A stretch of 27,977 nucleotides of DNA from SLFT01 sp964493075 (GCA_964493075.1 CAZBNU010000036.1:1-27977), one strand, 5' to 3'. Positions 1 through 8,790 are shown, counted from the stretch's first letter. Notes: generated by a model not told the origin, from the sequence alone. Numbers and translations: made by a program.

Positions 1-16
1 ATTATATAAAAGTAAG

Positions 17-149
17 CACCACCACCGTCATTCCGTTTTTTTCGGGCAACTACACGAATACGCAATCTCGCGCTTGAACCTATATGTATCCGTTGTTGCC
101 GTCTTCATGAAATTAACCCGCCCGAAAAAAACCGGAATGACGGTGGTGA
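17..149. repeat. Inverted repeat pair 1 (about 30-bp arms)
   Basis: The left arm (17-47) and right arm (119-149) are near-perfect reverse complements. Both contain the word GTCATTCCG or its complement, a run of seven T or A, and CGGGC. They differ by a one-base indel, and about 70 bp separate them. The long loop makes this look like the two ends of a small degenerate mobile element rather than a terminator. No coding frame in the interval resembles a protein. Confidence 0.7.
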
Positions 150-166
150 TAGTATATTCGCAAATT

Positions 167-243
167 CAACTTCTTGTTTTTTCGCAGTTCCGATCCGATA
201 AGGTACTAATAGGCTCAAAATTACGATCAAAAACAAGAAGTTG
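167..243. repeat. Inverted repeat pair 2 (15-bp perfect arms)
   Basis: The arms at 167-181 and 229-243 are perfect 15-bp reverse complements (CAACTTCTTGTTTTT against AAAAACAAGAAGTTG), separated by 47 bp. The pair sits directly after inverted repeat pair 1. The loop is AT-rich and non-coding. Confidence 0.65.
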
Positions 244-257
244 CATATAAGCACGAA

Positions 258-488
258 GAAAAAATGGGGACTGTTCCCGTCGCAATTTCAACTATTGACG
301 GAGGGAATAATGAGTGTCTGATTTTATGCGTGATCGGTTTCTTGCAGTTAATCCCGGCGACGGAACTGTCCCCAATTTTTTCGGGCGTGTGTGTCAAAGC
401 CGCAAAAAACGGGGACAGCCCTGGCACTTCAAGCCTAACATGTGATTCGCAGTCCTTACGTGCGCCAAGGGCAGTCCCCGTTTTTTGC
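258..488. repeat. Tandem GGGGAC-type inverted repeats, REP/RAYT-like debris
   Basis: Two further inverted repeats lie in a row. One has arms at about 258-284 and 356-381 (GGGGACTGTTCCC against GGAACTGTCCCC, with flanking poly-A/poly-T and small indels). The other has arms at 402-421 and 469-488, which match at 19 of 20 bases. All four arms carry the same core, GGGGACAG or its complement, beside a run of A or T. Such GGGGAC(A/T)GTCCCC words are common at the edges of IS200/IS605-type REP elements, but no transposase is present here. The open frames through this stretch translate the repeats and are not treated as genes. Confidence 0.6.
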
Positions 489-678
489 TTATCGTTCATA
501 GTTGTTTCAGGTTGTGGAGATAAACTGGGTTGCGGGCAACGCCCGTGTTAGTAGAAGGCAGTTACACAAACATTTCTATGCTGATACCCATAAGATGATA
601 CAATTGTCTGGCTGAAGACTGAGACGACCGCCACCACAAAAATTTCACTATAAACCGCCAGGACAAGGAATTTTTACC
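489..678. other. Leader region upstream of the ferredoxin gene
   Basis: No gene is seen. A short hairpin (CGGGC AAC GCCCG, 533-545) lies 134 bp before the next start codon. No convincing sigma-70 promoter could be picked out by eye. Confidence 0.4.
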
Positions 679-1962
679 ATGGGTCACATTGTCAATCCCG
701 ATCGGGAACATCGTTTGTTGCGCAAGCGTCTGGACCGCATGGTGACAGGTGCGCCGGACTCGCCCCATATTGTCCAGATACTAGCCTTGCTGTTTACGCC
801 CGAAGAAGCCCGTCTTGCACGGAAGCTTCCTGCAAAACCCATGCCCCTGTCGCGTCTTTCCAAGCGCGTTGGCATTGCCGAGGCAGAACTGGATGCGCGG
901 CTCACCGACATGGCACATCGCGGCCTTGTGCTGGATTTCAATTTGCGCGGGAAACGCTACTTCATGTTGCCGCCGGTGGTGGTGGGCTTTTTTGAGTTTG
1001 TGTTCATGCGCACCCGCGACGAACTGCCCATGAAGGAACTGGCGAAACTCTTTGACGCTTACATGTATACGGACGACCGCTTTGCCAAAAGCGTCTTCGG
1101 GAAAAACACCCAGGTGGGGCGTTCCCTGACCCATGAAGAAGCGATCCCTGAAGAAGACTTTACGGAAATCCTGGACTGGGAACGTACCACGCGCATTATT
1201 GAAACGGCCTCTGCCATCGGTGTTTCCATGTGCGCCTGCCGACATAAAAAACTGCACGAGGATGCTGCCTGTGATGCGCCCATGGAGGTGTGCTTTTCCC
1301 TGAACCAGGCAGCGGGCACCCTCGCCCGCAACGGTATTGCCCGGCTTGTAGACAAGCAGGAAGGGCTTGCACTGCTGGAGCAGAGCAAGGCGGCAGGACT
1401 GGCCCAGACAGGCGACAATGTGCAGAAAAACATGACCTATATCTGCAACTGCTGTGGGTGCTGCTGCGGCATGTTGAACGCCATACGCACCCTGAACCTT
1501 ACCAACGCAGTGGTGGCGGCGAACTGGGTGATGGAACTCGATCAGGATGCCTGCAAAGGATGCGGCAAGTGCGAGAAGGCTTGTCCTATTGACGCTATTT
1601 CAATGGTGGAGACCACCAGCGAAGGCGGCAAAACAAAGAAGAAGGCACAATGCGATACGGACCTGTGTCTGGGCTGCGGGGTTTGCTATTCCTCCTGCAA
1701 GTTCAGTGCAATTAAGATGAAACGTCGCGAGAAGCGAATCATCCCGCCTGAGACGACCTTTGACAAGGTTGTCGCCATGGCCATCGAACGGGGCAAACTT
1801 GTTGACCTGATCTTTGACGAACCGGAAAACCTGGGTTATCGTGCCCTCGGGCGGGTATTATCGGCATTGGAAAAGACGCCGCCCGTGCAGGCGCTCCTGG
1901 CAATAGAGCCACTCCGGTCAGCATTCCTGAACAAGGTGGTCACTTCGGCAAAGCGCATGTAA
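679..1962 (+). CDS. Winged-helix / dicluster 4Fe-4S ferredoxin protein
   Basis: This is a cytoplasmic iron-sulfur protein of 427 aa. Residues about 30-95 look like a winged-helix domain. A middle region carries CACRHKK (Cys185, Cys187) with Cys198 and Cys205, then a dense cysteine knot CNCCGCCCG (256-264). Two bacterial-type ferredoxin motifs follow: CxxCxxCxxxC at 292-302 and at 330-340. Proteins of this make-up are annotated only as 4Fe-4S ferredoxins. The ferredoxin motifs imply two [4Fe-4S] clusters, and the extra cysteines could hold another cluster or a metal. A redox partner or redox-responsive regulator are both possible, and the substrate is unknown. The ATG at 679 follows an AAGGAA ribosome site at a normal distance. 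The gene stands alone and converges on the thymidylate-synthase-like gene. Confidence 0.85.
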   Translation: MGHIVNPDREHRLLRKRLDRMVTGAPDSPHIVQILALLFTPEEARLARKLPAKPMPLSRLSKRVGIAEAELDARLTDMAHRGLVLDFNLRGKRYFMLPPVVVGFFEFVFMRTRDELPMKELAKLFDAYMYTDDRFAKSVFGKNTQVGRSLTHEEAIPEEDFTEILDWERTTRIIETASAIGVSMCACRHKKLHEDAACDAPMEVCFSLNQAAGTLARNGIARLVDKQEGLALLEQSKAAGLAQTGDNVQKNMTYICNCCGCCCGMLNAIRTLNLTNAVVAANWVMELDQDACKGCGKCEKACPIDAISMVETTSEGGKTKKKAQCDTDLCLGCGVCYSSCKFSAIKMKRREKRIIPPETTFDKVVAMAIERGKLVDLIFDEPENLGYRALGRVLSALEKTPPVQALLAIEPLRSAFLNKVVTSAKRM

Positions 1963-1997
1963 GCTTGTACGCAGTCCGAGGCTGTGCAACAATTCTT

Positions 1998-2984
1998 TTA
2001 CACGCTAAGTTCGCCGCTCTCAATGTCCTTGATGAGGTCGTTGATGAGGTCAATGCTTGTCTGTGGGAAATGCCACTGCTTGATTTCACGTTCTGTCAGC
2101 AAATTCTGAAGTTGCGGCACGACCAGCATGTCTTTGGCAATTTCGCTAGGAAGCGATCGGGCGATAAATCCCTCTTCATTAAAGGTGTCAAAGAAACTTT
2201 GAAGCCCACGCTCCGCGTCGCCGCCTACAGCGCCAAAATCCTGGCCGTATATGTGCAGCGAACAGCTATAGTCGGCATAACTGCCCACGCGTACTTTGCG
2301 CCCGGTCCTTTTCTCAATCTGCTTTGCAATGGTCTGCTGCAGGAAAGTGATGGCAATGAGGTTATCGCCCCAGGCCTTGTACAAGTCCCGGGAGCGCCAT
2401 GTGGTATTCATGTTCAGTACCAGGTTGCCATCGGCGTCTTCCGGACAGCGCAGTTGCACTTCGCGCAGGCAGGGGATGTCTTCCGGCAGATAGGGATCGA
2501 GATTAGGCACGGACGTTGTGGCAATAGCGCGTCGGGAAAAGGGTGTCTCCACGATCCGGTCAATGGCAAGGGCGATTTGGTCCACAATGGAACCGCCTGC
2601 ATCCGGATGGGCAAAGAGGCGTTGATGATAAGTATAGGGCCACTCCTGAGAGGTCATTTCCCCGTCAATGGCTTTGGATAGGGAGTCAAAGGGAACTACG
2701 CGATAATCCTTTACGCCCATGATCTCGGCAATATAAACCCCCACCTCACAGAAGGAAATCGGTGGAAAACGGGGTTGGGCAAAGGGATCCTTCACCTCAA
2801 TGAGTACGCGTGCATCACGGCTGGGCGGGTCAATATATTCCCCTGCGCTGTTTTTGCGATCATACTCCGTGCGAATGGCGAGCCCATTCTCCCAGACCGC
2901 TTTGATGGCCCTGAAATAGGCCTGCGGGATGGAATCTCCCACCACATGCAGTGTTGGTATACGTCCGTCTGTTGCCTGTACCAT
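1998..2984 (-). CDS. Thymidylate-synthase-family protein
   Basis: A protein of 328 aa that follows the ThyA fold signature. It has an RR pair (151-152), a Pro-Cys nucleophile motif with Cys172, RSRD (Arg197, Asp200), Asn208 and a HIY motif (His244, Tyr246). Spacing Arg-Asp-Asn (3 and 8 residues) equals that of E. coli Arg166-Asp169-Asn177. The usual PCH motif is PCL here and the LPFN loop is AWGDN, so it is a distant member. It could methylate dUMP or act on a related pyrimidine (for example hydroxymethylation), but Asn208 favours a uracil base. An in-frame ATG at 3020 lacks a ribosome site. The ATG at 2984 follows GGAAGAGGAG and was chosen. It lies 49 bp after nagB and is probably co-transcribed with it. 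Confidence 0.75.
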   Translation of the reverse strand: MVQATDGRIPTLHVVGDSIPQAYFRAIKAVWENGLAIRTEYDRKNSAGEYIDPPSRDARVLIEVKDPFAQPRFPPISFCEVGVYIAEIMGVKDYRVVPFDSLSKAIDGEMTSQEWPYTYHQRLFAHPDAGGSIVDQIALAIDRIVETPFSRRAIATTSVPNLDPYLPEDIPCLREVQLRCPEDADGNLVLNMNTTWRSRDLYKAWGDNLIAITFLQQTIAKQIEKRTGRKVRVGSYADYSCSLHIYGQDFGAVGGDAERGLQSFFDTFNEEGFIARSLPSEIAKDMLVVPQLQNLLTEREIKQWHFPQTSIDLINDLIKDIESGELSV

Positions 2985-3033
2985 GACAATCTCCTCTTCC
3001 TGCACCACCGGTGCTTTCATTTTGGTTTAACTA

Positions 3034-3819
3034 TCAACGAAACCGCTCCCATTGCGGGTCATGATCAAAAATCCAACGGTAATACTCTTGTTGTTCCAGT
3101 GCCGCGGCGGCGGCGGCATCCACGATAACCGTGCAGTTCGGGTGCAACTGCAAAGCGCTTGCGCTTATCATCGAGGTCACGGGACCTTCAACGGCCCGCG
3201 CTATAATCTGTGCTTTGTTCGTGCCCGTTACCAGCATGATGCACCGATCCGCCTCCAGTATCGTGCCTACCCCCATGGTGATGGCAAAACGGGGCATTTC
3301 TTCGGGACTGTCGAAGAGAGGCGCGTTCTGCTCCACCGTCTTGGGGGTGAGGGCCTTTACCCGGGTGCGAGAGAACATGGCGGACAAGGGCTCATTAAAC
3401 CCAATATGGCCCGATTCGCCGATGCTCAACAGCTGCAGGTCAATGCCGCCCACATCTTCAATGAGCGCATCATATCGGACGCCTTCCTCTTCGGGGTCTG
3501 CGGCCAAACCGTTGGGCAGATGGGTATTACGTGGGTCAATGTTTACCTTGTCAAAAAGGTGGTGGTTCATATAATAGCGGTAGGCGTTTTTGTGGGTTGG
3601 CGGCAATCCCACGTACTCATCCAGATTGAAGGTCACCGCCAGCGAAAAATCCAGCCCATCCTCGCGGTGCATGGCTACAAGTCGGGCGTATAGCCCTTCC
3701 ATGGTGCGCCCTGTGGCAAGTCCCAGAACAGAATTGGGCTTTCGCTCCAACTGATGCGCGATTGCTGCAGCCGTAAGTTCTATGGCTGCCTCTTTGGTAT
3801 CACGGATGATTACCTGCAT
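3034..3819 (-). CDS. nagB: Glucosamine-6-phosphate deaminase
   Basis: Converts glucosamine 6-phosphate to fructose 6-phosphate and ammonia in amino-sugar catabolism (family function). The 261-aa product has the normal family length. Visible motifs are GLATGRT (phosphate loop), FNLDEYVG with catalytic Asp67, and GESGHIGFNEP with His138 and Glu143. Ser136 occupies the place of E. coli Asp141, a position that is Asn in Bacillus-type enzymes. An upstream in-frame start at 3891 would add 24 residues not typical of NagB. The ATG at 3819 follows GGAAAGAA and gives the canonical N-terminus. It is the first gene of a two-gene unit with the thymidylate-synthase-like gene and is divergent from the SGNH hydrolase gene. 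Confidence 0.93.
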   Translation of the reverse strand: MQVIIRDTKEAAIELTAAAIAHQLERKPNSVLGLATGRTMEGLYARLVAMHREDGLDFSLAVTFNLDEYVGLPPTHKNAYRYYMNHHLFDKVNIDPRNTHLPNGLAADPEEEGVRYDALIEDVGGIDLQLLSIGESGHIGFNEPLSAMFSRTRVKALTPKTVEQNAPLFDSPEEMPRFAITMGVGTILEADRCIMLVTGTNKAQIIARAVEGPVTSMISASALQLHPNCTVIVDAAAAAALEQQEYYRWIFDHDPQWERFR

Positions 3820-3973
3820 TTTGTTCTTTCCGACGACCAACGGGCGAATATAATCCGCTCCCGGCACACTATTAGTAAACCCTGACACCATTGTAACAGA
3901 TATGGTCTGGCTGAATTAATAGCGCCGCCACAAAAAAAATAGGTGTTGAGGCCTTTATTTTCCAGATAACTTG

Positions 3974-3982
3974 TGGTATGAT
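3974..3982 (+). promoter_or_regulatory. Possible extended -10 element for the SGNH hydrolase gene
   Basis: TGG followed directly by TATGAT matches an extended -10 (TGn TATAAT) with one mismatch. No good -35 is seen. If used, it leaves a leader of about 155 nt before the ATG at 4143. The 323-bp gap between the divergent nagB and hydrolase starts holds no other feature I can support. Confidence 0.35.
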
Positions 3983-4142
3983 TAGTGTATATATGGAATT
4001 ATCCGTTCCATGCGTGTGCCAAAGGTCTAACTCTCAAGAGTGTCCTGACGGTTTCAGGCGCTTGAGGGGTATTGTGTTGAGTACTTTTTTCTGGCACAGG
4101 GTGCGGTATGAAAGGCATTCCAAAACCATAAGGGTAATACAA

Positions 4143-6410
4143 ATGATTAAGAAACGAGGCAGTAGAACCGTAGTAACGATCACCTGTGTGTTGGCTGTTA
4201 TGCTGGTGTGCAGTGCCATGCTCCCAGCAGCAGCGCAAAAAACTCCGCGCATCCTGCTTGCGGGCGACAGTTGGACAGGATTCATGCTGGCCTTCCGGTC
4301 CTATCGGGAAGCACTTGAAGACCGCCCGGACCTGGCCCGCTGGATCGAAGTGGGCAACCGCACCGCTGTCATGGGCGTGCGCGCCTGGGAAATACTTGAA
4401 ATTCCAGAACTGGATTATTTCAATTTATTGACCAATGAACTCACCAAGTATCCGAACATAGACGTTGTCGTGATGACGCTTGGCGGCAACGACATTCTGC
4501 GTGGAACAAAGGGTGTGGATCCAGGCAATTATGACCGGAATGTGGACTTGGAAAATTGCTTCGAGAACGATCCTGCATCCGAACCCTGGACGGACACTAA
4601 TGAATGTATCGAGTGGCTGGCTGCCGCGCTTCGAATTCAGATAGCGCAGATTGTAGACCACATTTTGAGTATCCGCCCTGATATTCGTGTCGCCATTTTG
4701 AGTTATGACTATGGCGCCCGCGAACCTGATGAGGGCTATACGATTGAGGAACAACATCTTGCTTTTCTTGAGGTGGAACTGGCGAAACGCGATATCGCCC
4801 TTGCGCGGGATCGCGTGGAATATGTAAATAATTTTGGATTGATGCAGTATCTGTACGGCATCCCGGAAGCGGTTCCCCCGATTGATCCCCTCACGGTTCC
4901 GCCTCCCTGCGAATCACCTGATCCGCCCTGCGCATTCTGGCCTGGTGGCGATCCCGCAAACCTGTCCCCTCTGTTTACCTACATTGACCAGGACATCCAT
5001 CTGACGGATTTCGGCTATCTGGATGTGGCTAATCGTTCTCTCGACCAACATATTCAGGAATGGCTGAATTACCCGAAAGCACTGGAGATACTGCCGCTGG
5101 ACACCAAAGAACCGTTCTATCAGTTCCAGGTAACCTTTTCCCATCCAGTATCCGGGGTTACAGCAGGCGATTTTGAAGTACATATTCAGGACAAGGGGCT
5201 GCTCAAAGCAATGGGGATCACCGATGTACAGCCTGCCAGCGGCCCTGCCGATGTGTACACGGTGACGGTGGACATGGACGGCTCCCTGGAGGCCGCTTAC
5301 ATTATCGTCAAGGATTTTGACACCATCATTCGATCTGACACCAGCGTAGCCCTTGGCGGCCCTGGTCTGGGTAATGGCGAATTTGTTTATAACGGCTTAT
5401 ACGAGTTTGTAGACATGGAACCACCCGCTCCCGATGATTTTCAAGCGGCAATTCAATACCTGTACATGGCCACAGCAGCCTATGAATACCTGCTCTTTGG
5501 CTTAAGCTTTTCTCCGAACTCCCTCGATGTCAATGGTGACTTTATTAATGATGGTGATATACATAACGAACCTTATACTATCCCGGGCAATGCACTGCTG
5601 GAGTCTTATGAACTGGCCCTTATTGAATATTGCATCAATAATCCTTCATTAGATCTCAGTGCGCAGGGTGGTATTAATGCACAGGCCGTTGCCGATGCTT
5701 TCACGAATAACTACGGCGTATTTCTGACAGCGCTGGGTGGTGCCGACGGGCTGGTACGGCTTATTCTTCCCGGTCTGGACACCTTACTGGCAGGCCTATA
5801 CACACTCGGTGATGATTACTCCAGGACTCTCCCGGTTGTACTTGTACCCCTGCTTAATGATGTAGACGAATTTCCGTTTAATTTGGATCCGTCCCTTCTT
5901 TACGATGAGAACAATTTTATTTTTTACCCCGAATGGCTTGCCTTTGACGGCGATGCCAGCGGCAACGGCTGGACGAACGAGCAGATTTACGCCTACTATG
6001 CACCAGACGGGGTGAACGCCTACGTGAACGCGGCGCTCAGTCCCAATGTCCGGCCCTACACAGGTGAGGGTAGTTACCTTGAAGGACGCTTTGTGCGCAT
6101 TGCGGTGCTGGAGCATGCGAAGTGGAATTCGCCTTGGCAGTGGTATCGTGATGATGTTCCTCTTGTGGATGATGGCCGCATCACCGGTGCAAACCGCCGC
6201 AACCTGGACATCCTATCTTTGCAGGCAGGAGACACGGGCGCCTACACCTGCGATTATATCCCGAAAAGCGGCACCAAGGCGGAAACATACGGCCCCATCA
6301 ACATTATCGTAGCGGATGGACCAGTACCGGTAGGCGGTTCATTGGCATTGGCATGTATCGCCATTGCAGTCAGCGGTGCAGGTGCATTTGCGCTTCGTCG
6401 CAGGAAATAG
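4143..6410 (+). CDS. Secreted SGNH-hydrolase protein with Ig-like domain and C-terminal anchor
   Basis: A 755-aa exported protein. A signal peptide (KKRG, hydrophobic core, cleavage near AAA-Q about residue 31) is followed by an SGNH/GDSL hydrolase domain: GDSW (Ser43), TLGGND and DIHLTDFGY (Asp...His). The likely activity is an esterase or deacylase on an unknown polymer or lipid. The middle has D/N-rich loops (DVNGDFINDGD; GDASGNGWTNEQ) that resemble calcium-binding or dockerin-like loops. An Ig-like segment (WQWYRDD ... LQAGDTGAYTC) follows. The end is a PVGG-hydrophobic-RRRK tail typical of a C-terminal sorting or membrane anchor. The ATG at 4143 was preferred over 3978: it follows AAGGG and begins the signal peptide directly. 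Confidence 0.82.
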   Translation: MIKKRGSRTVVTITCVLAVMLVCSAMLPAAAQKTPRILLAGDSWTGFMLAFRSYREALEDRPDLARWIEVGNRTAVMGVRAWEILEIPELDYFNLLTNELTKYPNIDVVVMTLGGNDILRGTKGVDPGNYDRNVDLENCFENDPASEPWTDTNECIEWLAAALRIQIAQIVDHILSIRPDIRVAILSYDYGAREPDEGYTIEEQHLAFLEVELAKRDIALARDRVEYVNNFGLMQYLYGIPEAVPPIDPLTVPPPCESPDPPCAFWPGGDPANLSPLFTYIDQDIHLTDFGYLDVANRSLDQHIQEWLNYPKALEILPLDTKEPFYQFQVTFSHPVSGVTAGDFEVHIQDKGLLKAMGITDVQPASGPADVYTVTVDMDGSLEAAYIIVKDFDTIIRSDTSVALGGPGLGNGEFVYNGLYEFVDMEPPAPDDFQAAIQYLYMATAAYEYLLFGLSFSPNSLDVNGDFINDGDIHNEPYTIPGNALLESYELALIEYCINNPSLDLSAQGGINAQAVADAFTNNYGVFLTALGGADGLVRLILPGLDTLLAGLYTLGDDYSRTLPVVLVPLLNDVDEFPFNLDPSLLYDENNFIFYPEWLAFDGDASGNGWTNEQIYAYYAPDGVNAYVNAALSPNVRPYTGEGSYLEGRFVRIAVLEHAKWNSPWQWYRDDVPLVDDGRITGANRRNLDILSLQAGDTGAYTCDYIPKSGTKAETYGPINIIVADGPVPVGGSLALACIAIAVSGAGAFALRRRK

Positions 6411-6436
6411 CCACTGAATAACCGATAAAACCACAA

Positions 6437-6477
6437 CAGGCCGTCCGCGTTTTAGTACACGGGCGGCCTGATTTTTT
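6437..6477 (+). terminator. Intrinsic terminator after the SGNH hydrolase gene
   Basis: A stem of about 14 bp (arms 6437-6450 and 6457-6470, two weak pairs) is followed by ATTTTTTC. It lies 27 bp after the stop codon. The M28 peptidase gene converges from the other side. Confidence 0.85.
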
Positions 6478-6498
6478 CATGGTATGTTTCGGTGAGGG

Positions 6499-8790
6499 TT
6501 ATTTGCTTCCTGTTCCGAGATCAAGGGTGGCGATGGAATAAATATGCTCACTCTGCAGCGAACGACGACGATCCAGTCTGCGGTTGGGTTCGGGCATCAT
6601 GTGGGGCGGTCTCGGCGTATAGGCTGGCATTTCGCTCAAACTGAAGGACGTCTCACGGACTTCAATACGCAATGGCTTATCCGGTTCCAGTTCCAGACGT
6701 AATGTGGCGCCTTCACGTGGGAAAATCTCGAAACGAGCGTCCCAGTTTTTTGTTGCACCCGGCAACTCGTGGCCAAGAATGGAAGCGCCAAAGACTTCAA
6801 CGTCTGAAACTACGCGAATAGTCATGCGTTGTGCGTCGCGGGGCGAATCGAAATGGCATTCCAGGATACGGTCTTCACCATCAAAGGTATCGCTAATCAC
6901 CTCAAGCACCGGCTTATCAAATGGCGGCATGGGCGCAGGCGCCTTGTAGTATTCAAACTTGTCTCCCGGCAGGAACCGGCCCAATGTTGTCTGTTCTGCA
7001 TTTTCGGGGAAGTAAAGTGAAGTCCATTCATCAAGTCCACGGTCGCCGCTCAACCAAAAAGCCTCGCCAGCGTCAAAATCAATGCCATAAGCCAGCGAAT
7101 TAAGCAGCGGGCTTCTCGGACTGGGCAAGGTGCGCACATAGGCAACGCACACAATAATAATCGCTGCTATCGAGAATGCTGCGGCTGTTTTGAACAAACT
7201 AGAGGAGGTAATCTGCCACAGTTGGGGCAATAAAAACACGCACAGGATTAGCGTAATGGGCACTACCAGTGCGGATGCCATCACGGTGGGGCCGTACATT
7301 GCGAGGACTATCATGGGGGCAATAAACATCAATACTGGTAATGCGAGGAATACCGACCATGTCAATACGAGCGCGGTCGGAGCATCTTCCTTGCTGAGCA
7401 ACAGAAGGACAAGCAGATAGACACTTCCCATCATTAAGGGCCACAACGTCTGGTTGGCGCCTCCGGGAATTACGACCTGCATCAGGATTAGCCCAAGCAC
7501 CCACCATATCAATCCTCCTGCCAGCAGTTCCTGAGGACGTGCCCACTTACGCAGCAAGGCGACCACGAGGCAAAGCATGCTCAGTCCATAGAGGTGAAGG
7601 CCGACAGCATAGACGTTGTTCTGGTAGAGCGCCATTTCACGAAAACGCAGGTACAGCACATAACTCACGAGGCCAATGGGGACTGCCGCCAGTACGGAAG
7701 CAATCAGTACGGCAACGAAACCAATCAGCATGCCGCGCACACGCAACGTACCGCGCATTGAACCAAAGGTAACCACGCTTATCCACAGGAGCAAGGCAAG
7801 AGAAGCCAGAGGCCAACCCCACGAGAGGGGATAGACCACCATGTGGTTACCGAGCGTATTGAAATAGGTGGCATCAGGGGCGTAACAATCGTCCAAGGGC
7901 ATATTCCCAAAATGACGCGCCAGCCCCAACGTGTAATTACCGTGATGCTGTATGCTGGCAAGGCTGGCATTTTCCGGGTTGTCCATCATGGTATGGTAGT
8001 GATCGAAGTTGTCAATAAATGCACAGTTCAGCCCTGCGGTAATGTTCTTATATTGTCCAAAATCGCTGTTGAAGGGCATAGCGTCGTAAAAACTGAACAT
8101 GATTGAATTTGCGCGTGCGCCCGCCTCGCTGCGTGCCATTTCACGCACTACGAAACCATTGTTGGGAGAAGTCTCAAACATCAGGGACGGACCGGAAGAA
8201 CCACGTGTTTCCAGCCCCAACATAACGCCTACATCTTTCATCCAGGGATGGGCGGCGAAAAGCCTCGCCCCCCCCATGTTAAACTCTTCCTGGTCAGCAA
8301 ATACAAATATGACATCGTTCATCAAGGGCGGTCCTGCCTTGAGGGCACGGGCGGCTTCGAGCATGGCAGCAATACCGGCAAAATCGTCTGTGGCGCCGGG
8401 GCCCCACGCCACGGAATCAAAGTGGGCATCCACGGCAAAGGCTTTGGTGGGCGCTGTACCACGAATACGCGCCAACACGGCGCGACGCCGGGACACCTGG
8501 GTGCTTCCCGTCTGATCGTACTGGGTTTCAATCGTGCTTTCCACGCCAAGGCGCTGCAACTCGTCATAGATGTACTGACAGGCTCGGTCATTCGCCTTGG
8601 AACCGGCTGGCTGCGGTTCAATGCATACGGCTGCAATGTGCTTATGTGCCCGCTCCGCGGAAAACACCTCCGGCGGCGCGGTTGCAGGCACTGGCGTGGG
8701 TGCAAGGGACATCCACCATGCAAATACAACCGCCGCTACTGCAATAAGAAAGGGAAGCACTGCAAATAATTTTCCTTTGAAACCCGTCAT
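6499..8790 (-). CDS. Membrane-anchored M28-family metallopeptidase
   Basis: A 763-aa protein with an N-terminal membrane anchor (about residues 8-28), an extracytoplasmic M28 zinc aminopeptidase domain (about 45-305) and a polytopic region of roughly eight or nine hydrophobic segments (about 325-560). A soluble C-terminal domain follows. Expected two-zinc ligands are visible: AHFDS (His123), GATDD (Asp135), DQEE (catalytic Glu168, ligand Glu169), LETRG (Glu194) and HYHTMMD (His266). The architecture resembles eukaryotic Fxna/ERMP1-type and bacterial homologues. It probably trims peptides outside the cytoplasmic membrane; the substrate is unknown. The ATG at 8790 is preceded by AGGAG at 8-nt spacing. 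It appears monocistronic. Confidence 0.88.
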   Translation of the reverse strand: MTGFKGKLFAVLPFLIAVAAVVFAWWMSLAPTPVPATAPPEVFSAERAHKHIAAVCIEPQPAGSKANDRACQYIYDELQRLGVESTIETQYDQTGSTQVSRRRAVLARIRGTAPTKAFAVDAHFDSVAWGPGATDDFAGIAAMLEAARALKAGPPLMNDVIFVFADQEEFNMGGARLFAAHPWMKDVGVMLGLETRGSSGPSLMFETSPNNGFVVREMARSEAGARANSIMFSFYDAMPFNSDFGQYKNITAGLNCAFIDNFDHYHTMMDNPENASLASIQHHGNYTLGLARHFGNMPLDDCYAPDATYFNTLGNHMVVYPLSWGWPLASLALLLWISVVTFGSMRGTLRVRGMLIGFVAVLIASVLAAVPIGLVSYVLYLRFREMALYQNNVYAVGLHLYGLSMLCLVVALLRKWARPQELLAGGLIWWVLGLILMQVVIPGGANQTLWPLMMGSVYLLVLLLLSKEDAPTALVLTWSVFLALPVLMFIAPMIVLAMYGPTVMASALVVPITLILCVFLLPQLWQITSSSLFKTAAAFSIAAIIIVCVAYVRTLPSPRSPLLNSLAYGIDFDAGEAFWLSGDRGLDEWTSLYFPENAEQTTLGRFLPGDKFEYYKAPAPMPPFDKPVLEVISDTFDGEDRILECHFDSPRDAQRMTIRVVSDVEVFGASILGHELPGATKNWDARFEIFPREGATLRLELEPDKPLRIEVRETSFSLSEMPAYTPRPPHMMPEPNRRLDRRRSLQSEHIYSIATLDLGTGSK

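Noticed and set aside
227..551. Overlapping short frames on both strands, 90-95 codons
   Set aside because: They run through the inverted-repeat cluster, and repeated words account for their length.
1963..1997. Shared terminator between the convergent ferredoxin and thymidylate-synthase-like genes
   Set aside because: Only a poorly paired hairpin with a broken T-run is present, so it is not supported.
1965..2681. 238-codon plus-strand frame
   Set aside because: It lies antisense inside the thymidylate-synthase-like gene, which has clear family motifs.
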